A DNA stretch of 64,000 nt, taken from contig NW_004450401.1 in NCBI RefSeq assembly GCF_000321225.1, positions 3,684,555 to 3,748,554 of the forward strand, in the 5' to 3' direction. A program made the position numbers and the translations under genes. Source of the stretch: Odobenus rosmarus divergens (lineage: Eukaryota; Chordata; Mammalia; Carnivora; Odobenidae). The notes below the pieces were generated by a model that saw only the letters and a list, made by a program, of their open reading frames with translations, was not told where the DNA came from and made no database searches. Shown piece after piece: positions 44,535-56,309 of the stretch. Each line of letters starts with the position of its first letter. Position 1 is the first letter of the stretch.

Positions 44535-44760
44535 TTATTTTTTTTTTAAGATTTTATTTACTTGACAGGGAGAGACACAGCAAGAGAGGGAACACAAGCA
44601 GGAGGAGTGAGAGAGGGAACACAAGCAGGGGGAGTGAGAGAGGGAGAAGCATGCTTCCCGCTGAGCAGGGAGCCCGATGCGGGGCTCGATCCCAGGACCC
44701 TGGGACCATGAGCTGAGCCGAAGCCAGACGCTTGACGACTGAGCCACCCACGCATCCCTA
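44535..44760 (-). repeat. Carnivore SINE with a 27-bp internal tandem duplication
   Basis: GAGAGGGAACACAAGCAGGA... is repeated at 44584-44610 and 44611-44637. Perfect 17-bp TSD AAGTATTCAGATCTTTT at 44518-44534 and 44761-44777. Confidence 0.95.
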
Positions 44761-45404
44761 AAGTATTCAGATCTTTTATCTGTTTTTGAATGGGGTTGGT
44801 TGTTGAGTTTTGAGACTTCTTTATATGTTCTAGCTACAAGTCCTTTATTAGATATATGCTTTTCAAATATTTTCTCCAAGTTAATGGCTTGTCTTCTCAT
44901 TCTATTAATATTTTGAATACCAGATGTTATTAATTGTAATGATGCCTATTTATCAATTTGTTCTTTTATGGATTATGTTTTCGGTGGTGTATGTTAGAAA
45001 CTGCTTAAGTCAAGTTCACAAAGATTGTCTCTTATGATTTAGAAATTTTATCATGTTAGGTGTTACATTTAGAACTATGATCTATTTTGAGTTAATTTTT
45101 ATATATAATGTAGTGTAACTCCATGTTTGTTTTTTTCTGCATCATACTCAATTTTTTGAGCACCATACGTGGGAAAGGCTGTTCTTTCATCACTTTACCA
45201 TCGCACCTATGTTAAAAACCAGTCATGTTTATATATGTGAATTTACTTCTAGACCTTATTCCGCTGATCTTTTTGTCTATCTTAAGTCAGTCAGTCATGC
45301 TGCTTTGATTACTATTAACTTTTTGAAACCAAGTATTGTCAGTCCTCTTTGATCTTTGTTAGAGTTTTTTGGCTATTTTAGTTCCTTTGCATTTCTTTTC
45401 TTTT

Positions 45405-45664
45405 CTTTTTTTTTTTTTAAGATTTTATTTATTCATGAGAGACAGAGAGAGAGAGAGAGAGGCAGAGAGAGAGAAAGGCAGAGGGAGAAGCAGGCTCCCA
45501 AGGAGCAGGGAGCCCGATGNNNNNNNNNNNNNNNNNNNNNNNNNNNNNNNNNNNNNNNNNNNNNNNNNNGCAGGGAGCCCGATGCGGGACTCGATCCCAG
45601 GACCCTGGGATTATGACCTGAGCCGAAGGCAGACGCTTAACCATCTGAGCCACCCAGGCGCCCC
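45405..45664 (-). repeat. Carnivore SINE containing the assembly gap
   Basis: Body has an extended GAGA tract, then the N run, then a normal head. Confidence 0.9.
45520..45569. other. 50-N assembly gap inside a SINE
   Basis: Exactly 50 N. GCAGGGAGCCCGATG ends at the left edge (45505-45519) and recurs at the right edge (45570-45584). Confidence 0.99.
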
Positions 45665-45678
45665 TCTTTTGGTTTCTA

Positions 45679-45859
45679 AAGATTATTTATTTATTTGACA
45701 CAAAGAGAGCACAAGCAGGGGGAGTGGCAGGCAGAGGGAGAGGGAGAAGCAGGCTCCCTGCAGAGCAGGGAGCCCACCACGGGGCTCCATCCCAGGACCC
45801 CGGGATCATGACCTGAGCCAAAGGCAGACGCTTAACAACTGAGCCCCCCCAGGCGCCCC
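45679..45859 (-). repeat. Carnivore SINE
   Basis: Follows the gap-containing copy within 15 nt. Confidence 0.92.
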
Positions 45860-46501
45860 AAAAATAAAATCTTTAAAAGAAGTTATTATAGCCACCCTAT
45901 TGAGTATATAGTGGTATTTCATCATGGTTTTGATTTGCATTTTCCTAATGTCTAGTGATCTGGATCATCTTTTTATGTGCTTGTTCGACATTTGTATATC
46001 ACCTTTGGAAAAGTGTCCTAAGTTCTTTGCCCATTTATTAATTGCAGGTCTTTTTGTTATTGGATGGTAAGTGTGCTTTTTCTATCGTGCTTGTTAACTC
46101 CTTATCATTATGTAATTTGCACATTTTTTTCCATTCTTTGTGTTGTCTTTTTCATTCTGTTGATGGTATTCTTTGATGAACAAAAGTTTTAAAGTTTGAC
46201 GAAGTCCAGTTTATTTCTTTTGCTTTGTTTTTTGTACTTTTGAGGTCTTATCGAAGACTCTCTTGTCAAATGCAGTCATGATGATTGATCTTTAAGTATT
46301 TTGTAGTTTTTCCTTTTACATTAAGTCTTTGATCCATTTTGAGCTGATTTTTGTATGTGGTACGGAGATGGACGTATGTGTATATGTGCATGCATGTATG
46401 CATGGTGTTACATACATAACATAAAATTTACCATTTTAACCATTTATAGGTGCACAGTGGCATTAGATATGGTCATATTGTTGGTTAGTTGTAGGAGTTC
46501 T

Positions 46502-46710
46502 TTTTTTAAAAGATTTATTTATTTGAGAGAGAGAGAGCACATGCACGCATGAGCATGAGTAGGTGGAGGGAGAGGGGGAGGGGCAGAGGCAGAGGGACAA
46601 GCAGACTCCCTGCTGAGTATGGAGCCTGACACTGGGCTTGATCCCAAGACCCTGGGATCATGACCTGAGCCGAAGGCAGATGCTTAACCGACTGAGCCAC
46701 CCAGGCACCC
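46502..46710 (-). repeat. Carnivore SINE
   Basis: TSD AGTTGTAGGAGTTC / AGTTGTAGGATTTC. Confidence 0.92.
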
Positions 46711-47807
46711 AGTTGTAGGATTTCCTTATATATTATGGGTATTAACCCCTCATCAGATACATGATTTGCACATACTTTCTCCCATTCTGCAGGTTGCTTT
46801 TTACTGTTAATAGTGTCCTTGATGCACAGTAGTTTTAAATTTTGTTATAGTCCAATTTATCTATTTTTTCTTCTGTTGCTTGTGCTTTTGGTGTCATATC
46901 CAAGAAATCATTTCCAAATGCAGTGTCATAAGGCTTTCCCCCCATGTTTTCTTCTGAGAGTTTTAAAATTGTAGCTTTTACATTTTGATCTTCGATCCAC
47001 TTTGTGTTAGCTTTTGTATATCATATAAAATAGGGGTCCAGCTTTCTTCATTTCCATGTGGATATGCAGTTTTCCTAGCATCATATGTTGATGTTTTAAT
47101 GTATGTCTTTATATTTTGATTGGGTTTTGTGTTAACAGCACACAGTTTGGTCTATTTTTATACAAACTGACATCTTTTTTTTTCTTAAATTGGTGTGGTT
47201 AGAACCATTAATATTTAATAAGGTTATTGAGGTACTTTAATATTTACTATCTTTCAAAAAAAATTACTGTCTTTCAGATTTTTTTTGCATTGATTTTCAG
47301 TTTTCTCCCCATTCTTGTTAATTTAATTTTTGCTTACGTAGAATGTTGACTCTATTGAAAAAGTCAAGAAGTCAAATCTGTAGAGAAAGGTATACTTAAA
47401 TTATATTGCTTCTCTGTCCTGTACTGCCTGTTCCACATCTCTCATCCCTGTTGGTAATCAGTTTTATTTCTTGTTTATTCTTGTTGATGTTGCTTTAAAG
47501 GAAAATTAAACCAACACATGTTTTCTTAGTTCTGCTTTTTTTAATGTGAAATATAGTATGCCTATTTGCATTTTGTTCTTTTCTCCGAACAATATAGCCT
47601 GTAAGTTATTTTTTTCATTCTCTCATTTACTATCTTACATTTCTCCGGTGACCATCATGAAATTATTAGTTGAATCTGTTTTCCTTTGGAGACGTAGTAA
47701 TTCATTTTCCTTTTTTGAGATGTTTTTGTCTGTCTTCAGTTTCTTTCCTGAGTTTTACCAACTTTGATTTCATTTGTTCTTTTTTTTGTCTGTTTATGGC
47801 TTAAGTT

Positions 47808-48009
47808 ATTTTTTATTTTTATTTTTTTAAAGATTTTATTTGTCAGAGGGTGAGAGAAGAGAGAGCACAAGTAGGGGGAGTGGCAGGAGAGGGAGAAGCA
47901 GGCTCCCTGATGAGCGGGAGCCCCATGTGGGACTCGATCTCAGGACCCTGGGATCATGACCTGAGCCGAAGGCAGATGCTTAACTGACTGAGCCACCCAG
48001 GGGTCCCTG
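47808..48009 (-). repeat. Carnivore SINE
   Basis: TSD TGGCTTAAGTT at 47797-47807 and 48010-48020. Confidence 0.92.
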
Positions 48010-49805
48010 TGGCTTAAGTTTTTAGTTTCTGATTCTAAGTTTTTCTTAATCTCTGGATGCTTCTTTGTAATCTGTTGGAATGTTGCATTGATTTTCTTTT
48101 CTATGGTGGTGTTTGGGGATGGGATAATGTTCGTAGCTGAAATGTTTTTATTTGCCTTTTTGTTTACAGTTGCTTAGTTTGGAATTTCTTTTTTTTTTTA
48201 CTTCTATCATTTACTGAGTATATGTCCTAGTTTAAAAGCTCTCCTTTTGTCTCTTTAGTGAAGTATAGTTTCTTTTATGGATGATACTGTTCATGTTAGT
48301 GGGCTGTCAGGGTGGGGAGGATAGATGGACATGTCTGGTGTTTTTTGTTTCGTTTTGTTTTCCATTTAGGAGCCTTCATTTTTGTTTCTCCGTTCTTCCT
48401 TTCCTTCTGTGAACCTGAAGGGCACCACTTCTTGTGTTTATCTCCCTCTCTTCTAGTAACACTGCAACTCTGTGGTTGCCACTTTTGGCTCCTCTCACTT
48501 CTAAGCACTTTATTGTAGCTAATTATGTGAAGTACCACATCTTGGACCTGTGCTTAGTGTTTAGCCTTAGTGTTGGACTTTCTAATCTTCAGGGTGATTT
48601 TGTCTGTGCTTTAACTTTTTTGCTCTCTTTTTCATCGAGGTTCTTAAGTGTCCCCTTCCTCTGTTCTGTGTACCCACAGACTTGCAGCAGCAGTGGGAAT
48701 TCTGTTGGAATTTGTTGGTTTTTTTTGTTTATTGCTTGCTGGTTATATGAAATTTATGGTTTGTCCTGTCTCATGCTGAAGACCTTGGTCATGGATGGCG
48801 TTTTTTCCTCATCTTTGTAGTCTTGTGGTTTTTCTGGAGGATTTGTGGAGAGATTCAAATTTAGGCTTTTACTTTCATTTTTAGCCATTCTGGATCACTT
48901 TATTATAGTTGAGTCTTCTGTATAATAACCTTGAGTTGCATCTTGTTAGATGATCTTATATTCACTATGTATCTATTTTTATATTTTTTGCTTTTTTGGC
49001 TCTTTGTTTCGGCATATCTTTTGGTACTTAGGAAAGTATTTTTTTGTTGTTCTAGACATTAACTTTATATTAGTGCCTTTTATAATTTCTTTCTCTTTTT
49101 CTTATTTATAGCGTTTCATAATCTGTTTTGCAATTGTAAATGGTATCCTTTGACTTTCACTTACAGCCCAGTAGTAATAGTTAGTGAACTTGCTCTACTT
49201 TCCAGTTCTCTCTCTTCTCATTTTTTAGTTGCATAATTTCTACATTATTACAATATGTATTTATGTTTTTTTTACATTCTCATCTCTACTTTTGTTTTAG
49301 TCTTAGGTCTAAAATTAGAAATACTAAATATTCACTATCAGTTCTTTTGCCAAAATTTCTCTAATCATTTTTTAGTTTAATGGTGCTTATTATTTATTAG
49401 AATCATCAGGAAGACCTTGTAAGCAGTATTTCCTGAGTTCTTACACATTTGACACTGTTTTTCTGTTGTTTTGATATCTGAAAGACTCCTTGATGGGGTC
49501 CAAAATTCTTGCTTAAAATTCTCCCCCCCCGCAACAAGTTTCTTTAAAATGCTGCTTTTGTGGCTTTTGTTTCTTTGTTTGTTTTTGCTTTAGTATGTTA
49601 CATTGGAAAAGTCTAATTTTCCTTTTTCTGTAAGTGATTAGGTCTTTTTGTTAGTCTGAATGCTTTAAGACTGTTCTTTATCTTTAAGGTGCAGTAGGTT
49701 TGAAAAATAATTGTTCAGGGTCCATTTTCCCAGATAAATGGTGGGTACTTTAAGTATATAGATTCAGGTCTTTTTTTTGGGTAAACTTTCCTTTGATTAT
49801 AGTTT

Positions 49806-50035
49806 TTTTTTTAATTAAAGATTTTATTTACTTATTTTAGAGAGAGAGTGAGAGTGAGAATGAGAGCCTGAGCAAGGGGAGGGGCAGAAAGGGAGAGAGA
49901 GGGACAAGCATACTACATGCTGAGTGTGGAGCCCCATATGGAGTGGGGCTCTGTATCATGACCTTGAGATCATGACCTGAGCCAAAATCAAGAGTTGGCT
50001 GCTTAACCTTAACCGACTGAGCCACCCAGGCGCCC
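49806..50035 (-). repeat. Carnivore SINE, older type
   Basis: Perfect 15-bp TSD CTTTGATTATAGTTT at 49791-49805 and 50036-50050. Confidence 0.92.
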
Positions 50036-50676
50036 CTTTGATTATAGTTTTAATGTTAGTTTGTTTTACTGTTTTGTTTTCTTCTTCAGAGTTCCCAGTT
50101 ATACATTTATTGGATCATCTTTGCCTGTATTCTATTTCAGCCACTTTCAGATCATTTTTATTCCTTTTTATATTTCATTTTATATTGTGTTGAATATTTT
50201 TTTTTACTCTCTTCAGTACCCTAATTAAATTTTGAGGCAAGGTATGATTGGTGTTTTTGATTCTCTTTATTCTATAGAACTGTTAATTTACCCAGTTTTT
50301 CTTTTCTTTCACTACCCAGTGGCCACAGGGTGTCTCTTCTCTGTTTACCTACTTTTTCTCTTCTCCTCTGTGAATGATGTCTCCTTGGGATTGATATAAA
50401 TTTAGTGGATATTCCCTATTAATATTAGGATGGGACTCTCTCTTTCTTGGGGTGATTTTGCCTTTCAAAATTGATGTTTATTTCTTGCTTGCAAGTAATT
50501 TGAAATTTGGAGGTATGTCTGAAAATGCAGGTTACATACAATTTTGTTTTATTTATCTCTTTTTGGAGGGGTTGTATAGAAAATATGGAAATGTCTTAAC
50601 CTTATTATTTTGCATCTTGATTTACTTTAATCACTTATCTTGTAAATATTTTTATATGAATATTTATAAATGAAAG

Positions 50677-50984
50677 GCTTTTTTTTAAGTCTTTTTTTTT
50701 TTGAGAGAGAATGCATGTGAGGGTGGGGAGAGGCAGAGGAGGAGAGAGTCTTAAGCACGTTCCTTGCTCAGCACAGACCCTGTTGCCGGGCTTGATCTCA
50801 TGACCCTGAGATCATGAACTGAGCTGACATCAAGAGTCAGCTGCTGCTTCTCCCTCTCCCTCTGCTGCTCCTTCTGCTTCTGGTCTCTTGCTTGTGCTCT
50901 CTCTCTCAATAAAATAAAATAAAATAAAATCTTAAAAAAAAAAAAGAATCAGCTGCTTAACTGGCTGGACCACTCAGGTGCCCC
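50677..50984 (-). repeat. Antisense SINE interrupted by a 5'-truncated sense SINE (50844-50944)
   Basis: Inner TSD AGAGTCAGCTGC / AGAATCAGCTGC. The inner copy retains only the CT-rich body and an (AATAA)n tail. Confidence 0.88.
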
Positions 50985-51130
50985 AAAAGTCATTCTTTTA
51001 GATGGAAGCATGGTATTCTGAATGGACCATAATATATTTTACTGTGTCGTTATTCATGATCATTTAAGTCCAGGCACTTCACATAATCTGTGATGTAAGA
51101 CTAGCTGCTTCTTAAAATTTCTAGTCTGTT

Positions 51131-51555
51131 GGGATGCCTGGGTGGCCCAGTTGGTTGGGTGTCCAACTCTGGATTTCAGCTCAGGTCATGATCTCAGGGT
51201 GGTGAGATTGAGCCCTGTGTTGCACTCTGCGCTCAGTGGGGAGTCTGCTTGAGATTTTCTCTCTCTCTCTCTCTCCCTCTGCCCCGCTCCCTACTCCTGC
51301 TCTCTCTCTTTCTTAAATTTTTTTTAAAAGATTTTATTTATTTATTTGACAGAGAGAGACAAACTGAGAGAAGGAACACAGCAGGGGGAGAGGTAGAAGG
51401 AGAAGCAGGCTTCCTGCTGAGCAGGGAGCCTGATGTGGGGCTCGATCCCAGAACGCTGGGATCATGACCTGAGCCAAAGGCAGACACTTAACGACTGAGC
51501 CACCCAGGCACCCCTCTCTTTCTCTCTCTCGATAAATAAATAAACCTTTAAAAAA
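51131..51555 (+). repeat. Nested SINEs: antisense copy (about 51314-51513) in a sense copy
   Basis: Outer TSD ATTTCTAGTCTGTT / ATTTCCAGTCTGTC at 51117-51130 and 51556-51569. Confidence 0.92.
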
Positions 51556-51569
51556 ATTTCCAGTCTGTC

Positions 51570-52427
51570 ACAGACTGATACATTTTAAAATACAAAAAAA
51601 AGATTACTAGAAAATGAAATTTAAAAATACAAAATATAAGCCTATATCTTTCATTGTTATGTACAACAAACATAAGATTTCATTTCAGTAAATATAATCA
51701 GAACAAATGTAACAGGAAAACAGAAAAAAAACCAAAAATGGTACATGTTCCGTGGAATTGTGTTTATAAGCAATTTAATATAGAGAATGTCTATTTTACT
51801 GATAAATTTTTCTTTCCACAATTGTAACTAAACAAAGTTATGTGTGAAATAGTGAACTCTGTATTAAACATCTATACACATCCTTTCAATGAACACTGTT
51901 TATATCAATATTTAAAGTTCTTACTTTGACAAATGAGCTTTCTTATTGCTTAACAACTTACTATTCTAGTTTGGGTTGATGATGATGCTAATGTCACAGG
52001 GAATATTGTATATCTAAAGCCTATGTTTTTATTTTATTTCATTTTTATTTTTATTTTTTTTAAAGATTTTATTTATGTGACAGAGAGATAGTGAGAGCAC
52101 AAACACAAGCAAGGGGAGTGGGAGAGGGAGAAGCAGGCTTCCCCCCTGAGCAGGGAGCCCGATGAGGGGCTCAATCCCAGGACCCTGGGATCATGACCTG
52201 AGCCAAAGGCTTAACGACGGAGCCACCTAGGTGCCCAAGCCTATGTTTTTAAAAAGATAAATTCAGTGTGAAGAAATCAGTTTTATGTTAAGGAAGGGAA
52301 GAAGAATTTTAAAGCAGTTTCAGTAAGATTGTAGTATTTTTAATTTTCAAAATGGGCTTGAAAATGCTATATTTCAAAAATCATCTTTGATCCTCTGTTC
52401 CAGCAATTTTTTCTGAAAAGTTATAAA
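51570..52427 (+). other. UIMC1 intron 2, AT-rich, unassigned
   Basis: Holds a SINE at 52032-52236. No exon or named repeat otherwise. Confidence 0.4.
52032..52236 (-). repeat. Carnivore SINE
   Basis: Perfect 15-bp TSD AAGCCTATGTTTTTA at 52017-52031 and 52237-52251. Confidence 0.94.
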
Positions 52428-52440
52428 TTTCAGTTACCTT

Positions 52441-52890
52441 ATTATTATTTTTAAATTCAGTTTAGTTAACATACAGTATTATGTTAGTTTCAGGTATACA
52501 ATATAGTGATTTAGCAATTTGATACATTACTCAGTGCTCATCATGATACGTGTACTCTTAATTTCCTTTACCTATTTCACCCATCCCTTCATCCACTCCC
52601 TCTGGTAAACATTAGTTTGTTTTCTATAGTTAAGAGTCTATTTTTGGGTGTGTCTCTTTTTTCTTTGTTTTGTTTCTTAAATTCCACATATGAGTGAAAC
52701 TGTATGGTATTTGTCTTTCTCTGACTGACATATTTCACTTAGTATTTTACTCTCTAGATCTGTCCATGTTGTTGCAAATGGCAAGATTTCATCTTTTTTA
52801 TGGTTGAGTAATATTCCAGTGTTTATATATACCACATCCTTTTTATCCATTCATCTATTGATGGCCACTTGGGGTGCTTCCATAATTACA
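52441..52890 (-). mobile_element. 5'-truncated L1, antisense, with TSD
   Basis: Reversed L1 3' UTR and ORF2 end. TTTCAGTTACCTT (52428-52440) and TTTCAGTTATCTT (52891-52903) flank it. Confidence 0.82.
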
Positions 52891-52903
52891 TTTCAGTTAT
52901 CTT

Positions 52904-53649
52904 TTGATGAAAGAAATGGAATTCAGATCCATGAATTTGATCTTTTTTGAAGTAACATAAAATTCAAAAAGTTCTATTAAATTTGTAAGGTTTTGGATGA
53001 TAATGTTTTGCAGATGTGAAATATCAAGCTTACCACCTATTTTACTGATGTTTATTATAAAATTATAGAACATATCACAATCTGTAGAATCTCTGTTCTT
53101 CCAATAATCTAACTTTCATTTCTGTCCTTTGATCTTACTTGTCATAGAAATTCTTTCCTTGCATGGAAGCATAAGTTCATTGAAAATACTGAAGATACCA
53201 GAAAAATAAGTCTTGCTTTTTACTTTATCTACTTTGTCCTAAAAAGTTCTAGAAACATTAAGCATCCATTTTATAGTTTGGAGTTCTCCACAGAACTTTC
53301 CCCTTTAATAAGCCCTGTTATAGCAAGTAATAACAGTTATTTATGATACATTTACATATCACATAATAAGAATATTCTTGAATGCATTTGCCTAGCTTTA
53401 TATAACTTACAATTTCTACTCTGCATGGTATTTAGTTTGGCTGACATTTTTTTCAGTAATAGAAACTGTGCACTGATTAAAATAGAAACTGTGCACTGAT
53501 TAAAACTGTGGCGCAAGCTTCTTAAATCTAGGTTGTTTTTCCCATAGTTACTTCTGGCTACATGAAACTTAAAGTTTAATCCTTCATGTTTTTGTACAGT
53601 TAAAAATTTAGTTAACATTTAGTTAATTAACATTAACAAAAAATATTTG
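52904..53649. other. UIMC1 intron 2, AT-rich sequence with a 23-bp tandem duplication
   Basis: Could be further decayed hAT-like material, since it lies downstream of the transposase remnant on the minus strand, but no conserved motif could be read. AATAGAAACTGTGCACTGAT (plus TAA) is repeated in tandem at 53458-53480 and 53481-53503. Confidence 0.35.
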
Positions 53650-53921
53650 TATCATCCAGTTAATCACACGTTTCTTAAAATAATTTCCGTGTTGCCAATA
53701 TCTGTGCATTTATGAAGCTGCAATGAAAAGAATGTTGTTGGCTTTGTTTTACTATTGTTCTTCCACATCATGATCTGTTTCTTGAATATGTTGAGCTATG
53801 TTGTCATTGAAATATGGTACTCGACCTACCTTCTTTGCCTCATATTCACCCAGCATTTCCAAACAGACAGCTTTGCAGTATTCTCCTAATTTCTCGACAG
53901 TTTTATGTAAGACAATCCCTG
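53650..53921 (-). pseudogene. hAT-type transposase remnant (ZBED5/SCAND3/FAM200-like)
   Basis: On the minus strand, from about 53921 to a stop at 53754-53752, the frame reads IVLHKTVEKLGEYCKAVCLE, then MLGEYEAKKVGRVPYFNDN and IAQHIQETDHDVEEQ. This matches in order the conserved segment of hAT-derived transposases that ends in a VP-L-N-T-I-RRI...DVE-QL pattern. A frameshift later, LQLHKCTDIGNTEIILRNV matches the following DESTDI-N region, where the catalytic-type DE is degenerate (HK). The pieces are short and broken by stops and at least one frameshift, so this is a fossil of an element or of a retrocopied domesticated gene. The call is from remembered family motifs. Confidence 0.55.
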
Positions 53922-53924
53922 AGT

Positions 53925-54375
53925 TTTGATGGCTAGACTACGATTTTTTGAGTTTATGATGGTGTGAAGTGATACACATTCAGTAGAAACTGAACTTCGA
54001 ATTTTGAATTTTGATCTTTTTATGGGATAGCAGTACATGGTATGATGCTCTTTTGTGATACTGGGCAGTGACAGTGAGCCACAGTTTCCAGTCAGCCACA
54101 CAAGCACGATGGTAAACAACCGGTCCATTTACAACCATTCTTTACGCATACACGCATTCTGTTTTTCACTTTCAGTACAGTATTCAGTAAATTACATGGG
54201 ATAGTCAATACTTTATTATAAAAAAGGGCTTGCATTAGATGATTTTGCCCAACTGTAGACCATTGTAAGTGTTCTGAACTTGTTTAAGGTAAGTTAGGCC
54301 AAACTATGATGTTTGGCATATTAGGTGTATTAAATGCATCTTCGATTTATAATATTTTCAACTTGTAATGGCTGA
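53925..54375. mobile_element. Tigger-like non-autonomous DNA transposon
   Basis: The segment from GAGTTTATGATGGTGTGAAG to CGATTTATAATATTTTCAAC resembles the common mammalian MER-type Tigger element with CGACTTACGATGG-related ends. Its characteristic internal stretch (CACTTTCAGTACAGTATTCA, then ACTTTATTATAAAA) is visible. Ends are degraded and one internal block appears foreign. It abuts the hAT-like remnant. Confidence 0.5.
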
Positions 54376-55320
54376 TCCTTCTGCAGGTGACTAGTCTGCG
54401 GTTTTTACCATGGAAGTGGTAAAAAGCACATCCAAGCACATCTGTGTGCTTGGATGTTGTGGTAATGTCAAATTGCTGTAAAAGTTTCTAAATGCTTGTT
54501 CTCAGTTTCTATGTTTATTTTATTTTTTTTAAGATTTTATTTATTTGAGAGAAAGAGAGAGAGTGCAACTGGGGGGAGTGGCAAAGGGAGGGGAAGAAGC
54601 TGGCTCCCCATGGAGCAGGGAGCCTGATGTGGGGCTGAATCCCAGGACCCCGGCATCATGACCTGAGCCTAAGGCAGACACTTAACTGATTGAGCCACCC
54701 AGGCACCCCTCTATATTTATTTTGTTAGAGCAGTAACAAGCGGTGTGCTAATTTCCACTCATCTGTAGATCATATTTTCAGTAGCATTGATTTTATAATG
54801 ACAGGTTTTATAATGACAAAACATTCTACTCTGAGCATTATTGTGCACACATCTTTGTGCTTGTGTGTATCTGTAGAATTCCTAGAAGTGTATTGCTGGA
54901 CAAAGATTATGTACATTAATGATTTCAGAGGTTATTGCCAATTTGCCCTCTAAACATATTGTATCCATTTTATCCTGTCAGTGGTATGAGTGTTTCTCCA
55001 CATAAAATATTTTGTAAAACATTATTTTTACTATTAATACAGGTTTAAAAAAGTATATAACTATTTTGACTTACGTTGAGCATCTTTCTATATACTTATG
55101 AGCCCCTTGTGTATTTTTCCCTATGGGGTATCTTATCATGCCCTTTGCTTATGGGAGGAGGTTAATAGTGGTCTTTTTTATTGATTTGTAAGAACTCTTT
55201 ATATATAAAGAAAATTAGCCCTTTCCCTGATAATTATGTTACATAGTTTTCCCTAGTTCTGTTTCTTTTTAAGTACTGATTTAAAATAGATGAATACACA
55301 CTGACTTTAAACATACTCAT
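54376..55320. other. UIMC1 intron 2, old L1-like traces and a SINE
   Basis: Reversed old L1 text (CCTAGAAGTGTATTGCTGGA) near 54880-55020. A SINE lies at 54522-54709. No exon. Confidence 0.4.
54522..54709 (-). repeat. Carnivore SINE
   Basis: TSD TCTATGTTTATTTT / TCTATATTTATTTT. Confidence 0.92.
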
Positions 55321-55327
55321 TTTTTAA

Positions 55328-55525
55328 AAAGATTTAATTTATTTATTTGAGAGAGAAAGAAAGAGTGTTGGGGGCAGGGGCATAGAGAGAGGGAGAGACA
55401 GTCTTAAGCAGACTCCACGCTGAGTGCAGAGCCTGACATGGGGCTTGATCTCACGACCCTGAGAGGATGACCTGAGCTGAAACCAAGAGTCAGATGCTTA
55501 ACTGACTGTGCCATCCAGGCGCTCC
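55328..55525 (-). repeat. Carnivore SINE, older type
   Basis: TACTCATTTTTTA flanks both sides. Lies 0.33 kb before the UIMC1 exon at 55857. Confidence 0.9.
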
Positions 55526-55856
55526 CATAGTTACTCATTTTTTAATTCTTGAATCAAGCTTTCTCTGAACTTGAGTGCATGCTTACTGGTATTATGCAGA
55601 TGGCCAGTTTTTACATGAGTGTCCATGTGACAGATAATAATGGCAATATATTATAAATTTTAATTTTTATGATTTTTATTTGTTCCAGATCCAAATGTTT
55701 TCTTTTTTGTACTGTAAAGGGTCTTTTCTGATGTTTTTTGTGAACATTTAAATAGCCACTGATTCTGCAGAGGCTCAGTGATCTCTTATAGAAGAGGTAG
55801 AAAGAGTACTACTTTAAATAGTAGCCACCCTGATGGTATTTCTTGTTTTGCAACAG

Positions 55857-55941
55857 GAACCAAAGGAAGAGAATGGATTGCAGAAAATGAAGACAAAACA
55901 GTCGAATAGAACAAAGTGTTTGGCTAAAAGAAAAATTGCAC
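55857..55941 (+). CDS. UIMC1: UIMC1 (RAP80) second coding exon, codons 50-77 plus one base
   Basis: This 85-nt exon lies between an acceptor TTGCAACAG (ending 55856) and a donor GTATGT (55942). Reading on in phase 0 from the previous exon gives EPKEENGLQKMKTKQSNR and then TKCLAKRKIA, the RAP80 linker between the SUMO-interacting motif and the tandem ubiquitin-interacting motifs. In the known protein the first UIM begins only a few residues later, so the SIM is encoded in this window but both UIMs are not. The exon ends in phase 1 (GCA C|GT). Intron 3 runs to the right edge. No stop or frameshift is present, so the locus looks like the functional gene and not a copy. Confidence 0.92.
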
Positions 55942-56145
55942 GTATGTTTTTATTTTTGTGTTGAGAATGTGTTGAAAAGTACAGCATAGAATTGAGACTA
56001 ATTTCTTCATTAAGAAGAGAGATCTCTGAATAAGGATGTATGTGCTTCCTATTTGCTTTGGATTCCATTAAAATTTTTAAGATTCACCATTACCTGCAAC
56101 TTATACAGTTGACTTATTATGGGCAGAGGGTTGAAATTAAAATGT

Positions 56146-56300
56146 GAACTTCAGAGTTAGGCACACTTGGATTTTGAATCCTTCCTTCAGCCCTTACTAT
56201 ATGGACTTTAGGCAAGTTAGTGCTTTCAGCCTACCTCTGTTTTCTTACCAATAAAATACAGATATAATACTTAGTGGCTGAAATAATGGTACTTATTATA
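56146..56300 (+). repeat. MIR element
   Basis: CAGAGTTAGGCACACTTGG, TTTAGGCAAGTTAG and CCAATAAAATACAGATATAA follow the MIR order. Lies 0.2 kb after UIMC1 exon at 55857-55941. Confidence 0.65.
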
Positions 56301-56309
56301 ATGGTACTA

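Larger units (their letters stand above)
41833..50670 (-). repeat. Long stretch of old L1-type, AT-rich sequence in UIMC1 intron 2
   Basis: Mostly reversed old L1 text (for example GTTTGCTTTATTGATC-type and CTTTTTGTTATTGGATGG blocks) with stops in every frame. It is interrupted by the L1 3' ends at 42570-42895 and by SINEs listed separately. The part from 47400 to 50670 is the least clearly assigned. I see no exon in it. Confidence 0.5.

Noticed and set aside
45420..46710. Regularly spaced similar repeats as a CRISPR-like array
   Set aside because: Repeats are about 190 bp SINEs with TSDs in a mammalian genome; spacing is irregular.
48296..48820. Overlapping open frames on both strands in intron 2 (128 codons on +)
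   Set aside because: Low-complexity Leu/Phe/Ser composition expected of T-rich intron, no splice-site support and no recognised family.
53886..54128. 80-codon minus-strand frame as an independent gene
   Set aside because: Most of it lies in the Tigger-like element; only the last residues touch the hAT-like remnant, and in the wrong frame.
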